Source of the DNA: an uncultured Allomuricauda sp.
Lineage (GTDB): Bacteria > Bacteroidota > Bacteroidia > Flavobacteriales > Flavobacteriaceae
NCBI RefSeq assembly: GCF_947499585.1
Contig: NZ_CANMOO010000001.1
Location: forward strand, 930,001 to 994,000
Reading direction: 5' to 3'
DNA: 64,000 bases
The notes beneath the pieces were generated by a model. The model was not told where the DNA came from. It saw nothing but the letters and a program-made list of their open reading frames with translations, and did not search any database. The position numbers and the translations under genes are program-made. Below are positions 18,306-29,002 of this stretch, one piece after another (the first letter of the stretch is position 1; each line of letters begins with the position of its first letter).

Positions 18306-18475
18306 GTTGTAGCATAGATTTGGTTAAACAATTGGGGCGCTGCTATAAATCCAAATTGAACTGTATCCCATGAAACTAGGAAAAGCTTACATTTTTAACT
18401 TTAAGAATTGATGAATAGACTATTTGAATTGATGAATCTGTAGGTGTGAGAAAAATATTTTTCTAGAGATCAAAT

Positions 18476-18513
18476 AAAAAAGGGGGCATTTTGTTAAAAA
18501 TGCCCCCTTTTTT
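18476..18513 (-). terminator. Intrinsic terminator after leuB
   Basis: AAAAAAGGGGGCATT (18476-18490) pairs with AATGCCCCCTTTTTT (18499-18513) around an 8-nt loop. A strong G-C core with A and T tracts on both sides makes it effective in either direction. It lies 16 bp beyond the leuB stop, closing the leu operon. Confidence 0.9.
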
Positions 18514-18528
18514 ATTCCTGATGTATTT

Positions 18529-19584
18529 TTATAAATTCTTAGCCAACCAGTCTCCAACTTCGCTAGTTTTATAAGCTGTTCCACCTTCGGAAAGATCTTC
18601 AGTGACAACACCTTCAGCTAAGGACTTATTTACTACAGTTCTTATTGCTTCAGCTTCATTCTTTAAATCAAAATCTTCAAAAAGCATAGCTGCGGATAAA
18701 ACGGTAGCCAGCGGATTGGCAATATCCTTACCTGCGGCCTGTGGATAAGATCCATGAATAGGTTCGTACAATCTGGCTTTTTCTCCCACCGAAGCCGAAG
18801 GCATCAACCCCATGGAACCTGAAATCACGGAAGCTTCATCAGTTAAAATATCACCAAAAAGGTTTTCGGTGATAATAACATCATAGTCACTTGGCCATTG
18901 CACCAAACGCATGGCAACGGCATCAACAAATTCATAAGAAACTTCTACCTCTGGATAGTCTTTCTCCATAGCTTGGACAGTTTCCCTCCATAGACGAGAA
19001 GATTCCAGTACGTTGGCTTTGTCTACACAACAAAGTCTTTTTGAGCGAGTCATGGCCATTTCAAAACCTTTTTTTGCCAAACGTTGAATCTCAGCACGGG
19101 TATATGTCATGGTATCAAAAGCGGTATTTCCATTATCTTTTCTACCTCTTTCACCAAAATAAACACCGCCTGTTAATTCTCTCAATATAATCAGGTCGGT
19201 ACCCTCAATGCGCTCCCTTTTTAATGGAGACTTATCGATTAATGATGGAAAGGTAAACGTGGGTCTAACGTTAGCAAAAAGCCCCAGTTTTTTACGCATT
19301 TTAAGAAGACCTTGTTCCGGACGTACTTTAGCAGAAGGGTCATTGTCAAAACGAGGATGCCCAATAGCGCCAAACAACACTGCATCTGCAGCTTCACATA
19401 TTGCATGGGTTTCATCGGGGTAAGGTTCGCCAACCGAATCAATAGCTGCAGCACCAGTCAATGCAGGTGTCCAGTTTATTTCATGATTAAATTTCGCAGC
19501 GACTGCATTAGATACTTTTACGGCTTGATCTATCACTTCTGGACCAATCCCATCTCCTGCCAATAAGGCTATGTTTAATTTCAT
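18529..19584 (-). CDS. leuB: 3-isopropylmalate dehydrogenase
   Basis: 351 residues, full length. [11 protein letters not shown] at the start, the substrate-arginine loop [35 protein letters not shown] with the metal-binding aspartates, and the nucleotide loop [20 protein letters not shown] identify LeuB. It oxidises and decarboxylates 3-isopropylmalate to 2-oxoisocaproate with NAD. Last gene of the leuC-leuD-leuA-like-leuB operon, followed by a strong terminator. Confidence 0.97.
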   Translation of the reverse strand: MKLNIALLAGDGIGPEVIDQAVKVSNAVAAKFNHEINWTPALTGAAAIDSVGEPYPDETHAICEAADAVLFGAIGHPRFDNDPSAKVRPEQGLLKMRKKLGLFANVRPTFTFPSLIDKSPLKRERIEGTDLIILRELTGGVYFGERGRKDNGNTAFDTMTYTRAEIQRLAKKGFEMAMTRSKRLCCVDKANVLESSRLWRETVQAMEKDYPEVEVSYEFVDAVAMRLVQWPSDYDVIITENLFGDILTDEASVISGSMGLMPSASVGEKARLYEPIHGSYPQAAGKDIANPLATVLSAAMLFEDFDLKNEAEAIRTVVNKSLAEGVVTEDLSEGGTAYKTSEVGDWLAKNL

Positions 19585-19608
19585 GTATACTTTTTATAGG
19601 TTGTTTTC

Positions 19609-21126
19609 TCAAATTAAATTGAGCATTTTTTCTGTGGCTTTTATAGCAGATACCGTTTGATCTGAATCTAGGCCTCTGGTGGTAAAATCATTTTCTTTGG
19701 TTTGCCAGGTTATGATGGTCTCACAAAGCGCATCTGATGTACTTCCTGGAGGAATACGAACTGCATAATCCACCAATTTTGGTAATTCCGTTTTTTCTTT
19801 TTGATATACTTTATGAAGGGCATTTATAAAAGCATCAAACTGCCCATCGCCTTGCGCATTTTCCTCATAAGATTTTCCATCTATTTCAATAGAAAGGGTA
19901 GTGGAAGGTTTTAAGCCTTTAGAATGAGTCAGAACATAGGACCTAACAAAAACGCGTTGTTGATGCAATTCACTGTTTAAAACATCAGAAATAATATAGG
20001 GAAGGTCCTCTTTTGTGACACGCTCCTTTTTGTCGCCTAGTTCTATAATACGTTCTGTTACCTTTTTAAGTTCATCATCGTTAAGTGTTAGCCCTAACTC
20101 TTGAAGATTCTTTTGAATATTTGATTTGCCAGATGTTTTTCCTAGTGCGTATTTACGTTTTCTACCAAAACGCTCTGGCAATAAATCATTAAAGTAAAGA
20201 TTCTTTTTACTGTCTCCATCTGCATGTATTCCAGCCGTTTGAGTGAAAACATTGTCTCCAACTATAGGTTTGTTGTCTGGAATGCCAAAACCAGTAAATG
20301 CCGAAACCAATTTACTCACTTTATATAGTGATGATTCCTTTACTCCAATCGAAATCTCGGGCAAAAAATCATTGATTACCGCAACAGCACTTGCTAAAGG
20401 AGCGTTCCCTGCCCGCTCTCCCATACCGTTAACGGTTAGGTGCAACCCATGGCAACCAGCTTTCAAAGCTTCCATAATGTTGGCAACACTTAAATCATAG
20501 TCATTATGACCGTGAAAATCAAAATGTGAATTTGGATATCGCTTAATGATTTGACCTAAAAAATCAGAAGTTTCATGATACGTGAGTATGCCCAAAGTAT
20601 CTGGAAGAAGTATGCGTTTTATAGGTTGGGTTGTTAGAAAATCTAAAAACTGAAATACATATTGAGGTGAATTTCGCATTCCATTGCTCCAATCTTCTAG
20701 GTATACATTGGTTTCTATTCCCAAAGTTTTAGCCTTGGAAACAACCGCTTCAATGTCTTTGAAGTGTTGTTCAGGTGTTTTCTTTAATTGATGGGTTAAA
20801 TGGTTAAGAGATCCTTTGGTCAATAAGTTTTGCACTTTTGCACCGGTTTCTACCATCCAATCCAATGAAATTCCTTTGTCTACGAAAGTAAGAACCTCTA
20901 TCCGAGATAGATAACCTTCGGTTTTTGCCCAATCCGTAATGCTTTTGACCGCCTTAAACTCTCCATCTGAGACTCTAGCCGAAGCTACTTCTATTCGGTC
21001 CACTTTGAGTTCTTCCAACAGCAGTTTGGCCAGTGTAAGCTTTTCTGATGAAGAAAAGGACACACCTGAGGTTTGTTCACCATCCCTAAGGGTGGTATCC
21101 ATTATTTCAACAGTACGTGTTTTCAT
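19609..21126 (-). CDS. LeuA/CimA-type acyltransferase, probably 2-isopropylmalate synthase
   Basis: 505 residues. The HMGL-like TIM barrel begins DTTLRDGEQTSGVSFS; the metal-binding HGHNDYDLSVAN and the NGMGERAGNAPL loops follow, and the last 130 residues form a LeuA-type allosteric dimerisation domain ending with PPGSTSDALCETI. It condenses acetyl-CoA with a 2-oxo acid: 2-oxoisovalerate if isopropylmalate synthase, pyruvate if citramalate synthase. Position between leuD and leuB, and ilvA supplying 2-oxobutyrate in the adjacent operon, argue for the leucine reaction. Sequence alone does not settle the substrate, so no symbol is given. Confidence 0.85.
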   Translation of the reverse strand: MKTRTVEIMDTTLRDGEQTSGVSFSSSEKLTLAKLLLEELKVDRIEVASARVSDGEFKAVKSITDWAKTEGYLSRIEVLTFVDKGISLDWMVETGAKVQNLLTKGSLNHLTHQLKKTPEQHFKDIEAVVSKAKTLGIETNVYLEDWSNGMRNSPQYVFQFLDFLTTQPIKRILLPDTLGILTYHETSDFLGQIIKRYPNSHFDFHGHNDYDLSVANIMEALKAGCHGLHLTVNGMGERAGNAPLASAVAVINDFLPEISIGVKESSLYKVSKLVSAFTGFGIPDNKPIVGDNVFTQTAGIHADGDSKKNLYFNDLLPERFGRKRKYALGKTSGKSNIQKNLQELGLTLNDDELKKVTERIIELGDKKERVTKEDLPYIISDVLNSELHQQRVFVRSYVLTHSKGLKPSTTLSIEIDGKSYEENAQGDGQFDAFINALHKVYQKEKTELPKLVDYAVRIPPGSTSDALCETIITWQTKENDFTTRGLDSDQTVSAIKATEKMLNLI

Positions 21127-21161
21127 TTTAGATATAGTGGTCTTAAGGCATAAAAGCTGCC

Positions 21162-21758
21162 CTATAAAGGAGTGTCCTCAGCAAACTCTCGTATTTCTTT
21201 CTCGATGTTCAAAAGGAAATCAATATCGTCAAAACCATTTAGCATATTTTCCTTTTTATAATCATTGATGGCAAAACCCTCATTTTCATTGGTTTCCAAA
21301 ATGGTAATGGTTTGCTCGGGAAGACTGATTTCCAATTCAGTATTTGGATTTTTCTCAACAGCCCTGAAGATTTTATCCAAAAACTCTGGGCTTACCTGCA
21401 CTGGTAAAACACCAATGTTTAAGCAGTTGTTTCTGAAGATATCAGCAAAAAAACTAGATACCACGCAACGGAACCCATAATCATAAACGGCCCATGCTGC
21501 ATGCTCCCTGGAAGAACCGGAGCCAAAATTTTTACCCCCAACCAATATTTTTCCTTTGTAAATGGGATTGTTCAATACAAATTGCTCCTTAGGTGTATTA
21601 TCTGGATGGTATCTCCAGTCTCTGAACAAATTGTCTCCAAAACCTTTTCGTTCAGTTGCTTTTAAAAACCGAGCTGGGATAATCTGATCAGTATCCACAT
21701 TTTCTATTGGCAATGGGACTGCTGAACTTTTAAGTATATTGAATTTATCGTAAGCCAT
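21162..21758 (-). CDS. leuD: 3-isopropylmalate dehydratase, small subunit
   Basis: 198 residues, the normal length. Signature segments are PIENVDTDQIIPARFLK, the swivelling-domain loop GGKNFGSGSSREHAAWA and FFADIFRNNCLNIGVLPV. With LeuC it isomerises 2-isopropylmalate to 3-isopropylmalate. It lies 15 bp after leuC and 35 bp before the leuA-like gene on the same strand. Confidence 0.97.
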   Translation of the reverse strand: MAYDKFNILKSSAVPLPIENVDTDQIIPARFLKATERKGFGDNLFRDWRYHPDNTPKEQFVLNNPIYKGKILVGGKNFGSGSSREHAAWAVYDYGFRCVVSSFFADIFRNNCLNIGVLPVQVSPEFLDKIFRAVEKNPNTELEISLPEQTITILETNENEGFAINDYKKENMLNGFDDIDFLLNIEKEIREFAEDTPL

Positions 21759-21773
21759 TTTGTGTTCTTTTAT

Positions 21774-23183
21774 TTAAGCGATTACTTCCTGCATTAATTC
21801 TCGTGGATCTGTTACTTTTCCCGTAACTGCCGCTGCCGCTGCAACTAGTGGGCTGGCCAATAATGTTCTGGATCCTGGACCCTGTCTACCTTCAAAATTT
21901 CTGTTTGATGTACTCACGGCGTATTTACCAGCAGGAATTTTATCATCGTTCATTGCCAGACAAGCTGAACAGCCAGGCTCTCTTAGTTCAAACCCTGCTT
22001 CATGTAAAAGATCAAGAATACCTTCAGTTTTGATGGCTTCTTCAACTCGGTGTGAACCTGGAACTAGCCATGCAGTGACATTATCCGCTTTTTTTCGTCC
22101 TTTTATGATGGAAGCAAAAGCTCTAAAATCTTCAATTCTACCATTGGTACAGCTTCCTAAGAATACGAAGTCTATAGGTTTTCCTATCATAGCTTCCCCT
22201 TCATTAAAAGCCATGTATTCCAATGATTTCTTATAGGTGGCATTTCCTCCTTCCACAGCATTTGCCAGTGGAATACCATTTTGAATCCCCATACCCATAC
22301 CAGGGTTTGTACCATAAGTAATCATTGGTTCTATTTCCGAAGCGGTAAAAGCAATCTCTTTGTCAAAAACGGCATCTTCATCAGAATAAAGTGTTTGCCA
22401 ATAATCCATGGCCTTATCCCATGCTGCACCTTTAGGAGTATACTCCCTTCCTTTTATATAGTCAAAAGTTTTCTCGTCTGGAGCTATCATTCCGCCTCTA
22501 GCTCCCATTTCTATACTCAAATTGCAGACAGTCATACGTCCTTCCATAGACATATCTCTAAAAACCTGTCCTGAGTACTCCACAAAATATCCGGTGGCAC
22601 CGGAAGTGGTAAGTTTGGAAATAATAAAAAGTGCTACGTCTTTTGGTGTCACCCCAATATTTAAATCTCCGTCTATATTTATGCGCATACTTTTTGCTTT
22701 GGGCTGCATAATACATTGGGTGGAAAGCACCATTTCAACTTCGCTGGTACCAATGCCAAAAGCAATTGCACCGAACGCTCCATGCGTGGAGGTATGAGAA
22801 TCTCCACAAACAATAGTTGCCCCAGGAAGTGTAATTCCATTTTCAGGACCTATAACGTGTACAATTCCGTTTTTCTCATGCCCAAGGCCCCAATAGGGAA
22901 TGTTATGGGCTTTGGAATTTTCTTCCAAGGCTTTCAATTGATTTGCGGACAGTTTGTCTTTAACGGGTAAATGCTGGTTCAGTGTTGGGGTATTATGGTC
23001 TGCAGTGGCAAAGGTGCGTTCTGGATACAGCACTTTAACGCCTCTATTTTTTAGCCCCAAAAAAGCTACGGGACTTGTTACTTCATGCACCAAATGTCTA
23101 TCAATAAAAATCACATCAGGGCCATTTTCAATGCGCTGCACTGTATGCGAATCCCATACCTTATCAAATAGTGTCTTACTCAT
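21774..23183 (-). CDS. leuC: 3-isopropylmalate dehydratase, large subunit
   Basis: 469 residues, aconitase superfamily. The cluster-binding cysteines are in [13 protein letters not shown] and in [28 protein letters not shown] is the substrate-side motif. The ATG at 23183 is preferred over the upstream in-frame TTG at 23195 because it yields the usual [13 protein letters not shown] start. First gene of the leucine operon; the divergent gene upstream encodes a DUF2911 protein. No leucine-rich leader peptide was found in front of it, in contrast to the ilv operon. Confidence 0.96.
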   Translation of the reverse strand: MSKTLFDKVWDSHTVQRIENGPDVIFIDRHLVHEVTSPVAFLGLKNRGVKVLYPERTFATADHNTPTLNQHLPVKDKLSANQLKALEENSKAHNIPYWGLGHEKNGIVHVIGPENGITLPGATIVCGDSHTSTHGAFGAIAFGIGTSEVEMVLSTQCIMQPKAKSMRINIDGDLNIGVTPKDVALFIISKLTTSGATGYFVEYSGQVFRDMSMEGRMTVCNLSIEMGARGGMIAPDEKTFDYIKGREYTPKGAAWDKAMDYWQTLYSDEDAVFDKEIAFTASEIEPMITYGTNPGMGMGIQNGIPLANAVEGGNATYKKSLEYMAFNEGEAMIGKPIDFVFLGSCTNGRIEDFRAFASIIKGRKKADNVTAWLVPGSHRVEEAIKTEGILDLLHEAGFELREPGCSACLAMNDDKIPAGKYAVSTSNRNFEGRQGPGSRTLLASPLVAAAAAVTGKVTDPRELMQEVIA

Positions 23184-23601
23184 AGTTGTGTTCAATAATT
23201 AATAAGCTGGTAAATTTAAAATATGTAAAAAAAAGTGGTGGTATTTTGTTGCGAAAATTACGATGTTCAAGGATGGTTTTAAAATCGATTTGCCTCTTTA
23301 CTCATGATTTTAGGGGATTTCAAACAAAAAACATTTTAATTGTTATCCGCTTAAAGACGATTCTTAAAGAACTGATTTTAAGAAAATGCGCTTAAAGGGA
23401 AATTCCCGATAAATGTTTACTTTTTGATTAAGGAATACGTTAGGATTTACGTATTGATTTTGAATACATTATGCCTAATCTGTTGAAATTTAACATGTTT
23501 AGTTCTATTTTAACATTGCTGTAACGCTATGGAGACATTGCGCTTTCTACTTTAGAGGATCGACCTAAAAGTTTATTCATTAACACATCAAAAACGAACA
23601 A
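23184..23601. other. Divergent regulatory region between leuC and the DUF2911 gene
   Basis: About 420 bp without a convincing gene. It holds an 8-bp inverted repeat TTCTTAAA/TTTAAGAA (23361-23384), the heptamer CTTAAAG three times (23350, 23363, 23391), and the palindrome GGGAA-A-TTCCC (23397-23407). One or more may be operators for leu expression, but AT-rich background makes this uncertain. On the leu side no attenuator-like hairpin with T tract was seen. Confidence 0.35.
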
Positions 23602-24714
23602 ATGAAAAAAAGTTACTCGGCCATTTCGGCCATGATGCTTATTGCGATTTTTTTTATTTCCAATAGCACTTTTGCCCAATTAGATTTTCTACCACGTGGT
23701 AGTCAAACGGCAAAAGTATCTCAGCGCATTGGAAACACAGATGTTACCATTGTTTATTCTAGACCTAGCGTAAATGATAGAGAAGTTTGGGGGGCATTGG
23801 TTCCTTACGGTATGAACAATTTGGGGTTTGGTACTGCTACCGAATCTCCATGGCGAGCTGGTGCCAATGAAAATACCATCTTCAAGACTTCAGATGACCT
23901 AACCATTGGTGGGAAAACATTGCCCGCAGGTAAATATGGTCTACATATGATTGTGAATGAAGATAATACCGCTACTGTTATCTTTTCTAAAAACTATGAT
24001 GCTTGGGGTAGTTATTTTTATGAGCCAAGTGAAGATGCACTCCGTGTAGATGTTGAAGCTAAAGAAATTGCTCATGTGGAACAACTTACGTACACTTTTA
24101 ATGAAGTTGATGCCACTTCTGCAGTAGCTTCATTAAACTGGGAAAAAAAGCAGATTCCATTTAAAGTAGAAACAGACGTCACGAACAATGTTCTTGCAGA
24201 CATACGTCAAAAATTGCAAACCTCTCCTGGCTTTAATAGACAGACATGGGAACAGGCGGCAAATTACGCCCAGAACAATGGTGGTGATTTAGATGAAGCC
24301 CTAGGTTGGGTAGATGCTGCAATTGCCGGACAGTTTTTTAGCCAAAAAACCTTCAATAACCTGAGCATAAAATCTCAGATTTTGACAAAGCAAGGAAAAA
24401 CTGCAGAAGCAGAAGCATTGATGAAGGAAGCACTACCTCTAGGAACAGTTTTTCAGGTACATGGCTATGGCAGACAACTTATTGGTCAAGGAAAAAATGC
24501 TGAAGCTCTGGAGATTTTTAAATGGAATGTAAAAAACCATAAGGACACATGGCCTGTACATTATGGTTTGGCAAGAGGTTATTCCGCCGTGGGGGATAAT
24601 AAGTCAACAATAAAACATTTGAAAATAGCTATGGAAAATGCGCCAGCACAAGCCAACAAGGATAGAGTTGCGGCTAACATTGCTAAAGCGGAAAAAGGAG
24701 AAGCAATCAACTAA
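23602..24714 (+). CDS. DUF2911 exported protein with helical repeat tail
   Basis: 370 residues. A signal peptide ends at FAQ (about residue 26). Residues about 27-180 form a DUF2911 domain, recognisable from VSQRIGNTDVTIVYSRPSVNDREVWG, the WRAGANENT segment and LPAGKYGLHMI. The C-terminal half is helical and TPR-like, with residue pairs such as GKTAEAEALMKEAL and GKNAEALEIFKWNVKNH. DUF2911 proteins are common in the Bacteroidota periplasm; function is unknown. It faces a bidirectional terminator shared with recG. Confidence 0.85.
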   Translation: MKKSYSAISAMMLIAIFFISNSTFAQLDFLPRGSQTAKVSQRIGNTDVTIVYSRPSVNDREVWGALVPYGMNNLGFGTATESPWRAGANENTIFKTSDDLTIGGKTLPAGKYGLHMIVNEDNTATVIFSKNYDAWGSYFYEPSEDALRVDVEAKEIAHVEQLTYTFNEVDATSAVASLNWEKKQIPFKVETDVTNNVLADIRQKLQTSPGFNRQTWEQAANYAQNNGGDLDEALGWVDAAIAGQFFSQKTFNNLSIKSQILTKQGKTAEAEALMKEALPLGTVFQVHGYGRQLIGQGKNAEALEIFKWNVKNHKDTWPVHYGLARGYSAVGDNKSTIKHLKIAMENAPAQANKDRVAANIAKAEKGEAIN

Positions 24715-24735
24715 ATATAACCACTACTCATAGGC

Positions 24736-24764
24736 AAAAAGCCCAGTGAAAAGCTGGGCTTTTT
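24736..24764. terminator. Bidirectional intrinsic terminator between the DUF2911 gene and recG
   Basis: AAAAAGCCCAG (24736-24746) pairs with CTGGGCTTTTT (24754-24764) around a 7-nt loop. It lies 21 bp after the DUF2911 stop and touches the recG stop, so it can end both convergent transcripts. Confidence 0.88.
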
Positions 24765-26868
24765 AACTTATATAATTCCAAATTGTTTTTTGTTGCATCA
24801 TTTTGGTATAGGCAAAAAGGATGGAACGATTCCCTTCTCTTTCTAGTTTGGGGTCATCTTTCAACAACTGCAAAGCATAATATCTTGCTGTTTTTAATAT
24901 TTGGTTATCCTTTACAATATCTGCTATTTTAAGATTGAGAATACCACTTTGTTGCGTTCCCATTAAATCTCCTGGACCGCGTAGTTTTAAATCAACCTCA
25001 GCAATTTCAAAACCGTCGTTGGTACGTACCATAGTTTCTAAACGTGTTTTGGCATCTTCAGATAACTTATGGCTCGTCATAAGAATGCAAAAGCTTTGTT
25101 CGGCACCGCGGCCTACACGCCCACGCAATTGATGCAACTGGGAAAGCCCAAACCGTTCCGCACTTTCAATGATCATTACCGAAGCGTTGGGAACATTCAC
25201 TCCAACTTCAATAACAGTGGTAGCGACCATGATTTGAGTTTCTCCTTTTACAAAACGCTCCATTTCGTAATCTTTATCACTTGGCTTCATTTTCCCATGT
25301 ACAATAGATATCTGATAGTCAGGTAGGGGAAAATCTCTGGCAACACTCTCATAACCATCCATTAAATCCTTATAGTCCAATGCTTCGGATTCTTTAATCA
25401 ACGGGTATACCATATAGATTTGTCTTCCCTTTTTTATTTCATCCCTGATGAATTGAAAGACTTTTAATCTATTACTGTCAAATCTGTGGACGGTCTTTAT
25501 GGGTTTACGTCCCGGCGGCAGCTCATCGATAACAGAAATATCTAAATCGCCATAGAGGCTCATGGCCAAAGTTCTAGGGATTGGGGTAGCGGTCATGACC
25601 AAAATATGGGGAGGGACTTCATTTTTGTGCCATAATTTTGAACGTTGGGCCACGCCGAATCTGTGCTGTTCATCTATAATGGCCAACCCAAGGTTTTTAA
25701 ACTGGACCTTATCCTCTAGAACTGCATGAGTACCCACTAGAATATTTAACTCCCCATTTTCTAACTGTTCATGAATGATGTTCCTAGCTGATTTTTTTGT
25801 TGAGCCAGTCAATAATGATATGTTGATATTCATATCTCCTAAGAGCTCTTTAAGCCCATTAAAGTGCTGATTGGCCAAAATCTCGGTTGGCGCCATTAAA
25901 CAGGTTTGAAATCCATTATCAATAGCCAACAGCATGCACATTAAGCCTACAATGGTCTTTCCAGAACCAACATCACCTTGAAGAAGCCGATTCATTTGAG
26001 CATTACTGCCCATATCATTTCTAATTTCCTTAATTACCTTTTTTTGGGCGTTGGTAAGTTCAAATGGTAAGTGCTCCTTAAAAAAAGTATTAAAATTTTC
26101 CCCCACATTGTCAAAGGGCAATCCTTTTATTTTTTGTTTTCGAAGGAGCTTTTTGGAAATTAATTGGAGCTGTACATAAAACAATTCTTCAAACTTGAGT
26201 CTGAACTGTGCTTTTGCAAGCAAATCCTGGTTTTTAGGAAAATGGATATTAAAAAGCGCTTCGCTTTTGGGAATTAGTTTTAGTTCATCCAAAATAGCAG
26301 TTGATAAAGATTCTGGAAATTGTCCTTTACATTCCAAAAACAACTGTTGCATCATTTTGGCAATAACACGATTTGTAATCCCCTTGGCACTAAGTTTTTC
26401 AGTAGAAGGATAAATAGGCTGCATTGCAATTTTTAAACCTTTCTGATGTTCAGATAGCAACTCCATTTCTGGGTGGGGCATAGAAAATGTGCTGCCATAG
26501 CGGGTAGTTCTGCCAAAAACAACATAGGGTTCATTCAGCTTCAGGTTTTCCCTGATCCATTTATGACTACGGAACCAAACAAGTTCCATTTCTCCTGTTT
26601 CATCCACAAAACTGGCTACCAAACGCTTTCCCCGTTTCTGTTCAACAGTTTTAATACGGATAATTTTTCCGACCACTTGAACATCGGCTCCACTGGGTTG
26701 AAGTTGATTTATCTTATAATAGCTGGTCTTGTCAAGATATCTGTTTGGAAATAAGTGTAGCAAATCCCGATAGGTTTGAATACCCAACTCAGACCCTAAG
26801 GTATCAGCCCTATTTGGCCCTACACCTTTTAAATATGGAATGGGAGTTTCAAGAAAATTGGGATTCAT
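24763..26868 (-). CDS. recG: ATP-dependent DNA helicase RecG
   Basis: About 701 residues, full length. The N-terminal wedge domain starts with PIPYLKGVGPNRADTL. Superfamily 2 helicase motifs follow: GDVGSGKTIVG (Walker A), IDEQHRFGVAQR (a DEQH box), TATPIPRTLAMS, and the motif VI region RGRVGRG. RecG remodels stalled forks and Holliday junctions. The ATG at 26868 is taken as start; a TTG one codon upstream is the other option. Its 5' end is divergent from the M1 aminopeptidase with a very short gap. Confidence 0.97.
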   Translation of the reverse strand: MNPNFLETPIPYLKGVGPNRADTLGSELGIQTYRDLLHLFPNRYLDKTSYYKINQLQPSGADVQVVGKIIRIKTVEQKRGKRLVASFVDETGEMELVWFRSHKWIRENLKLNEPYVVFGRTTRYGSTFSMPHPEMELLSEHQKGLKIAMQPIYPSTEKLSAKGITNRVIAKMMQQLFLECKGQFPESLSTAILDELKLIPKSEALFNIHFPKNQDLLAKAQFRLKFEELFYVQLQLISKKLLRKQKIKGLPFDNVGENFNTFFKEHLPFELTNAQKKVIKEIRNDMGSNAQMNRLLQGDVGSGKTIVGLMCMLLAIDNGFQTCLMAPTEILANQHFNGLKELLGDMNINISLLTGSTKKSARNIIHEQLENGELNILVGTHAVLEDKVQFKNLGLAIIDEQHRFGVAQRSKLWHKNEVPPHILVMTATPIPRTLAMSLYGDLDISVIDELPPGRKPIKTVHRFDSNRLKVFQFIRDEIKKGRQIYMVYPLIKESEALDYKDLMDGYESVARDFPLPDYQISIVHGKMKPSDKDYEMERFVKGETQIMVATTVIEVGVNVPNASVMIIESAERFGLSQLHQLRGRVGRGAEQSFCILMTSHKLSEDAKTRLETMVRTNDGFEIAEVDLKLRGPGDLMGTQQSGILNLKIADIVKDNQILKTARYYALQLLKDDPKLEREGNRSILFAYTKMMQQKTIWNYIS

Positions 26869-26914
26869 CAAACTAAAATATGTAATTTGGAAAGACTTTT
26901 GCTATTTACAAATC

Positions 26915-29002
26915 ATGAAGCTACGCCCCATCGTTCTTTTTTTTCTTTTTGGACATATGTTATTGTCCCAAATACAGGATAAAGTGGATTTTATCAGAGC
27001 TGGGGTTTCTGTTGAAGCATTTCCAGAGGAAAAACGGATTGATGGCACTGTAGCATATGAATTTCAAGTTCTTAAAGATGTGGATTCCATTTTTTTGGAT
27101 GCTGTCAACATAGATTTACTTTCTGTTTTGTTAGACATGGAGAAAGTCAAATTTGTCAATGATGGAAAAACAATTTCCATCAAAAGAAAATTTAAGAAAG
27201 GAGGCTCACACATTATAAAACTGGAATATACTACTAAGCCCAAACAAACGGTTTATTTTTTAGGTTGGGAAGATGAAAATCCTTCAAACGATCAAATATG
27301 GACACAAGGTCAAGGGAAATATACAAGCCATTGGTTACCAAGTTTTGATGATATGAACGAGAAGGTGGAGTTTGATATGCACATCACAGCAAAAAATGGG
27401 TTATCTGTTTTTTCTAATGGAAAATTGGTAGAAAAAAATGTCGTAAAAGAAAACAAAGAGGTATGGACTTTTAACATGGACAAACCTATGAGCAGCTATT
27501 TGGTAGCTTTTGTTATAGGCGATTTTGAAAAAAGGACCACAGCTTCAACTTCTAAGATTCCAATAGAATTATATTATGAGCCTAAGGACAGTTTAAAAGC
27601 CGAACCAACCTATCGATATACGAAAGAAATTTTTGACTTTTTAGAAAAGGAAATAGGGATTCCATATCCTTGGCAGAACTACAAGCAGATACCGGTACAA
27701 GACTTTCTATATGCCGGTATGGAGAATACAGGAGCCACTATTTTTTCCAACACTTTTATGGTGGATTCCATTGCTTTTGCTGATAAAAATTATGTCAATG
27801 TAAATGCCCATGAACTGGCACACCAATGGTTTGGAAATTTGGTCACGGAACAAAGCGGGGAACACCATTGGTTACATGAAGGTTTTGCAACATATTATGC
27901 TTACTTGGCTGAAAAAAAGATTTTTGGGGAGGAATACTTTTATTGGCGTTTATTGGAGACAGCTGAGGCGCTTAACAATTTCTCAGGAGATGGAAATGGA
28001 GAAGCGTTGACCAATTCTAGTGCCGGCAGTCTTACTTTTTATGAAAAAGGAGCTTGGGCCTTAGTAATGCTCAAGAAAAGAGTAGGGGAACATAGTTTTC
28101 AACAGGGAGTCCAAAACTATCTGTCTCAATATGCATACAAAAATGTTACAATTTCAGATTTTATCTGGGAAATAGAGAAAGCATCTGGGATGAAACTTTC
28201 CGATTTTGAAGAAACCTGGTTACAAGAATCTGAGTTCCCTTTTGAAAAGGTGAAGGATTTTTTGATTGATAAAAGCACTTCTATTTGCACCTACTTTGAT
28301 ATTCAAAACAATATCAAAAAGAAAACAGATTCAACAGGAACCATTATAACAGATAAATGGGATGCGCTGCAGTCGGATGATTTAAAATACCGATTGATTT
28401 TGGATTATGGCAACGACTTATCGGTAGATTTTCTAAAAAAAATACTGAATGAAGAAAGCCTTAAAGTTAGACAGGCAGTAGCACTTTCACTTGGGAAAAC
28501 ACCTTTACTGCTAAAAGAGGAATTTGAAAGTCTTTTGCTGGATAGGAGCTACAAAACTATGGAGGCCACACTTTATCGACTCTGGACAGATTTCCCAAAT
28601 AATCAAAAAACATATTTGGATAAGACAAGGAAGGTTATTGGTTTGCCCAATAAGAATGTAAGGTTGCTTTGGTTGACCCTTGCGTTGGTAAGCCCGGAAT
28701 ATAATACCAATCTAAAGCCAGGTTATTTTGATGAACTAAGCAGTTACACAGGTTCAGCGTATCATTTTGAAGTAAGACTTTTGGCATTCCAATATTTGAA
28801 AAATATTGGAGGATTTAATGATGAAACTCTTAAAAATCTCGTTGAAGCTTGTAGTCATCATGTTTGGCATTTTAAGAAATCTTCCCGCAATATTTTAAAG
28901 GAATTTTTGAAAGGAGAAGGAAGCATTGCCCGACTTAAATCAATATACCCATCTTTGGGTCAAGAACAACAACAATATTTAGACAAAGCATTGAGTAAAT
29001 GA
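26915..29002 (+). CDS. M1-family zinc aminopeptidase, exported
   Basis: About 695 residues from the ATG at 26915, chosen because it gives a good signal peptide (MKLRPIVLFFLFGHMLLSQ); the frame is open further upstream but would overlap the recG 5' end. The exopeptidase loop YAGMENTGA replaces GAMEN, and the zinc site HELAHQW (about 299) with HEGFATYYA and its Glu about 19 residues later is intact. A HEAT-like C-terminal region of about 200 residues follows. Likely a periplasmic or surface aminopeptidase for peptide scavenging. It overlaps the next gene by 4 bp (ATGA), implying translational coupling. Confidence 0.93.
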   Translation: MKLRPIVLFFLFGHMLLSQIQDKVDFIRAGVSVEAFPEEKRIDGTVAYEFQVLKDVDSIFLDAVNIDLLSVLLDMEKVKFVNDGKTISIKRKFKKGGSHIIKLEYTTKPKQTVYFLGWEDENPSNDQIWTQGQGKYTSHWLPSFDDMNEKVEFDMHITAKNGLSVFSNGKLVEKNVVKENKEVWTFNMDKPMSSYLVAFVIGDFEKRTTASTSKIPIELYYEPKDSLKAEPTYRYTKEIFDFLEKEIGIPYPWQNYKQIPVQDFLYAGMENTGATIFSNTFMVDSIAFADKNYVNVNAHELAHQWFGNLVTEQSGEHHWLHEGFATYYAYLAEKKIFGEEYFYWRLLETAEALNNFSGDGNGEALTNSSAGSLTFYEKGAWALVMLKKRVGEHSFQQGVQNYLSQYAYKNVTISDFIWEIEKASGMKLSDFEETWLQESEFPFEKVKDFLIDKSTSICTYFDIQNNIKKKTDSTGTIITDKWDALQSDDLKYRLILDYGNDLSVDFLKKILNEESLKVRQAVALSLGKTPLLLKEEFESLLLDRSYKTMEATLYRLWTDFPNNQKTYLDKTRKVIGLPNKNVRLLWLTLALVSPEYNTNLKPGYFDELSSYTGSAYHFEVRLLAFQYLKNIGGFNDETLKNLVEACSHHVWHFKKSSRNILKEFLKGEGSIARLKSIYPSLGQEQQQYLDKALSK

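Noticed and set aside
23350-23407. CTTAAAG repeats and the GGGAA-A-TTCCC palindrome upstream of leuC as the S24 operator
   Set aside because: They differ from GGAAATATTCC in arm and centre, so they are not assigned to that regulator.
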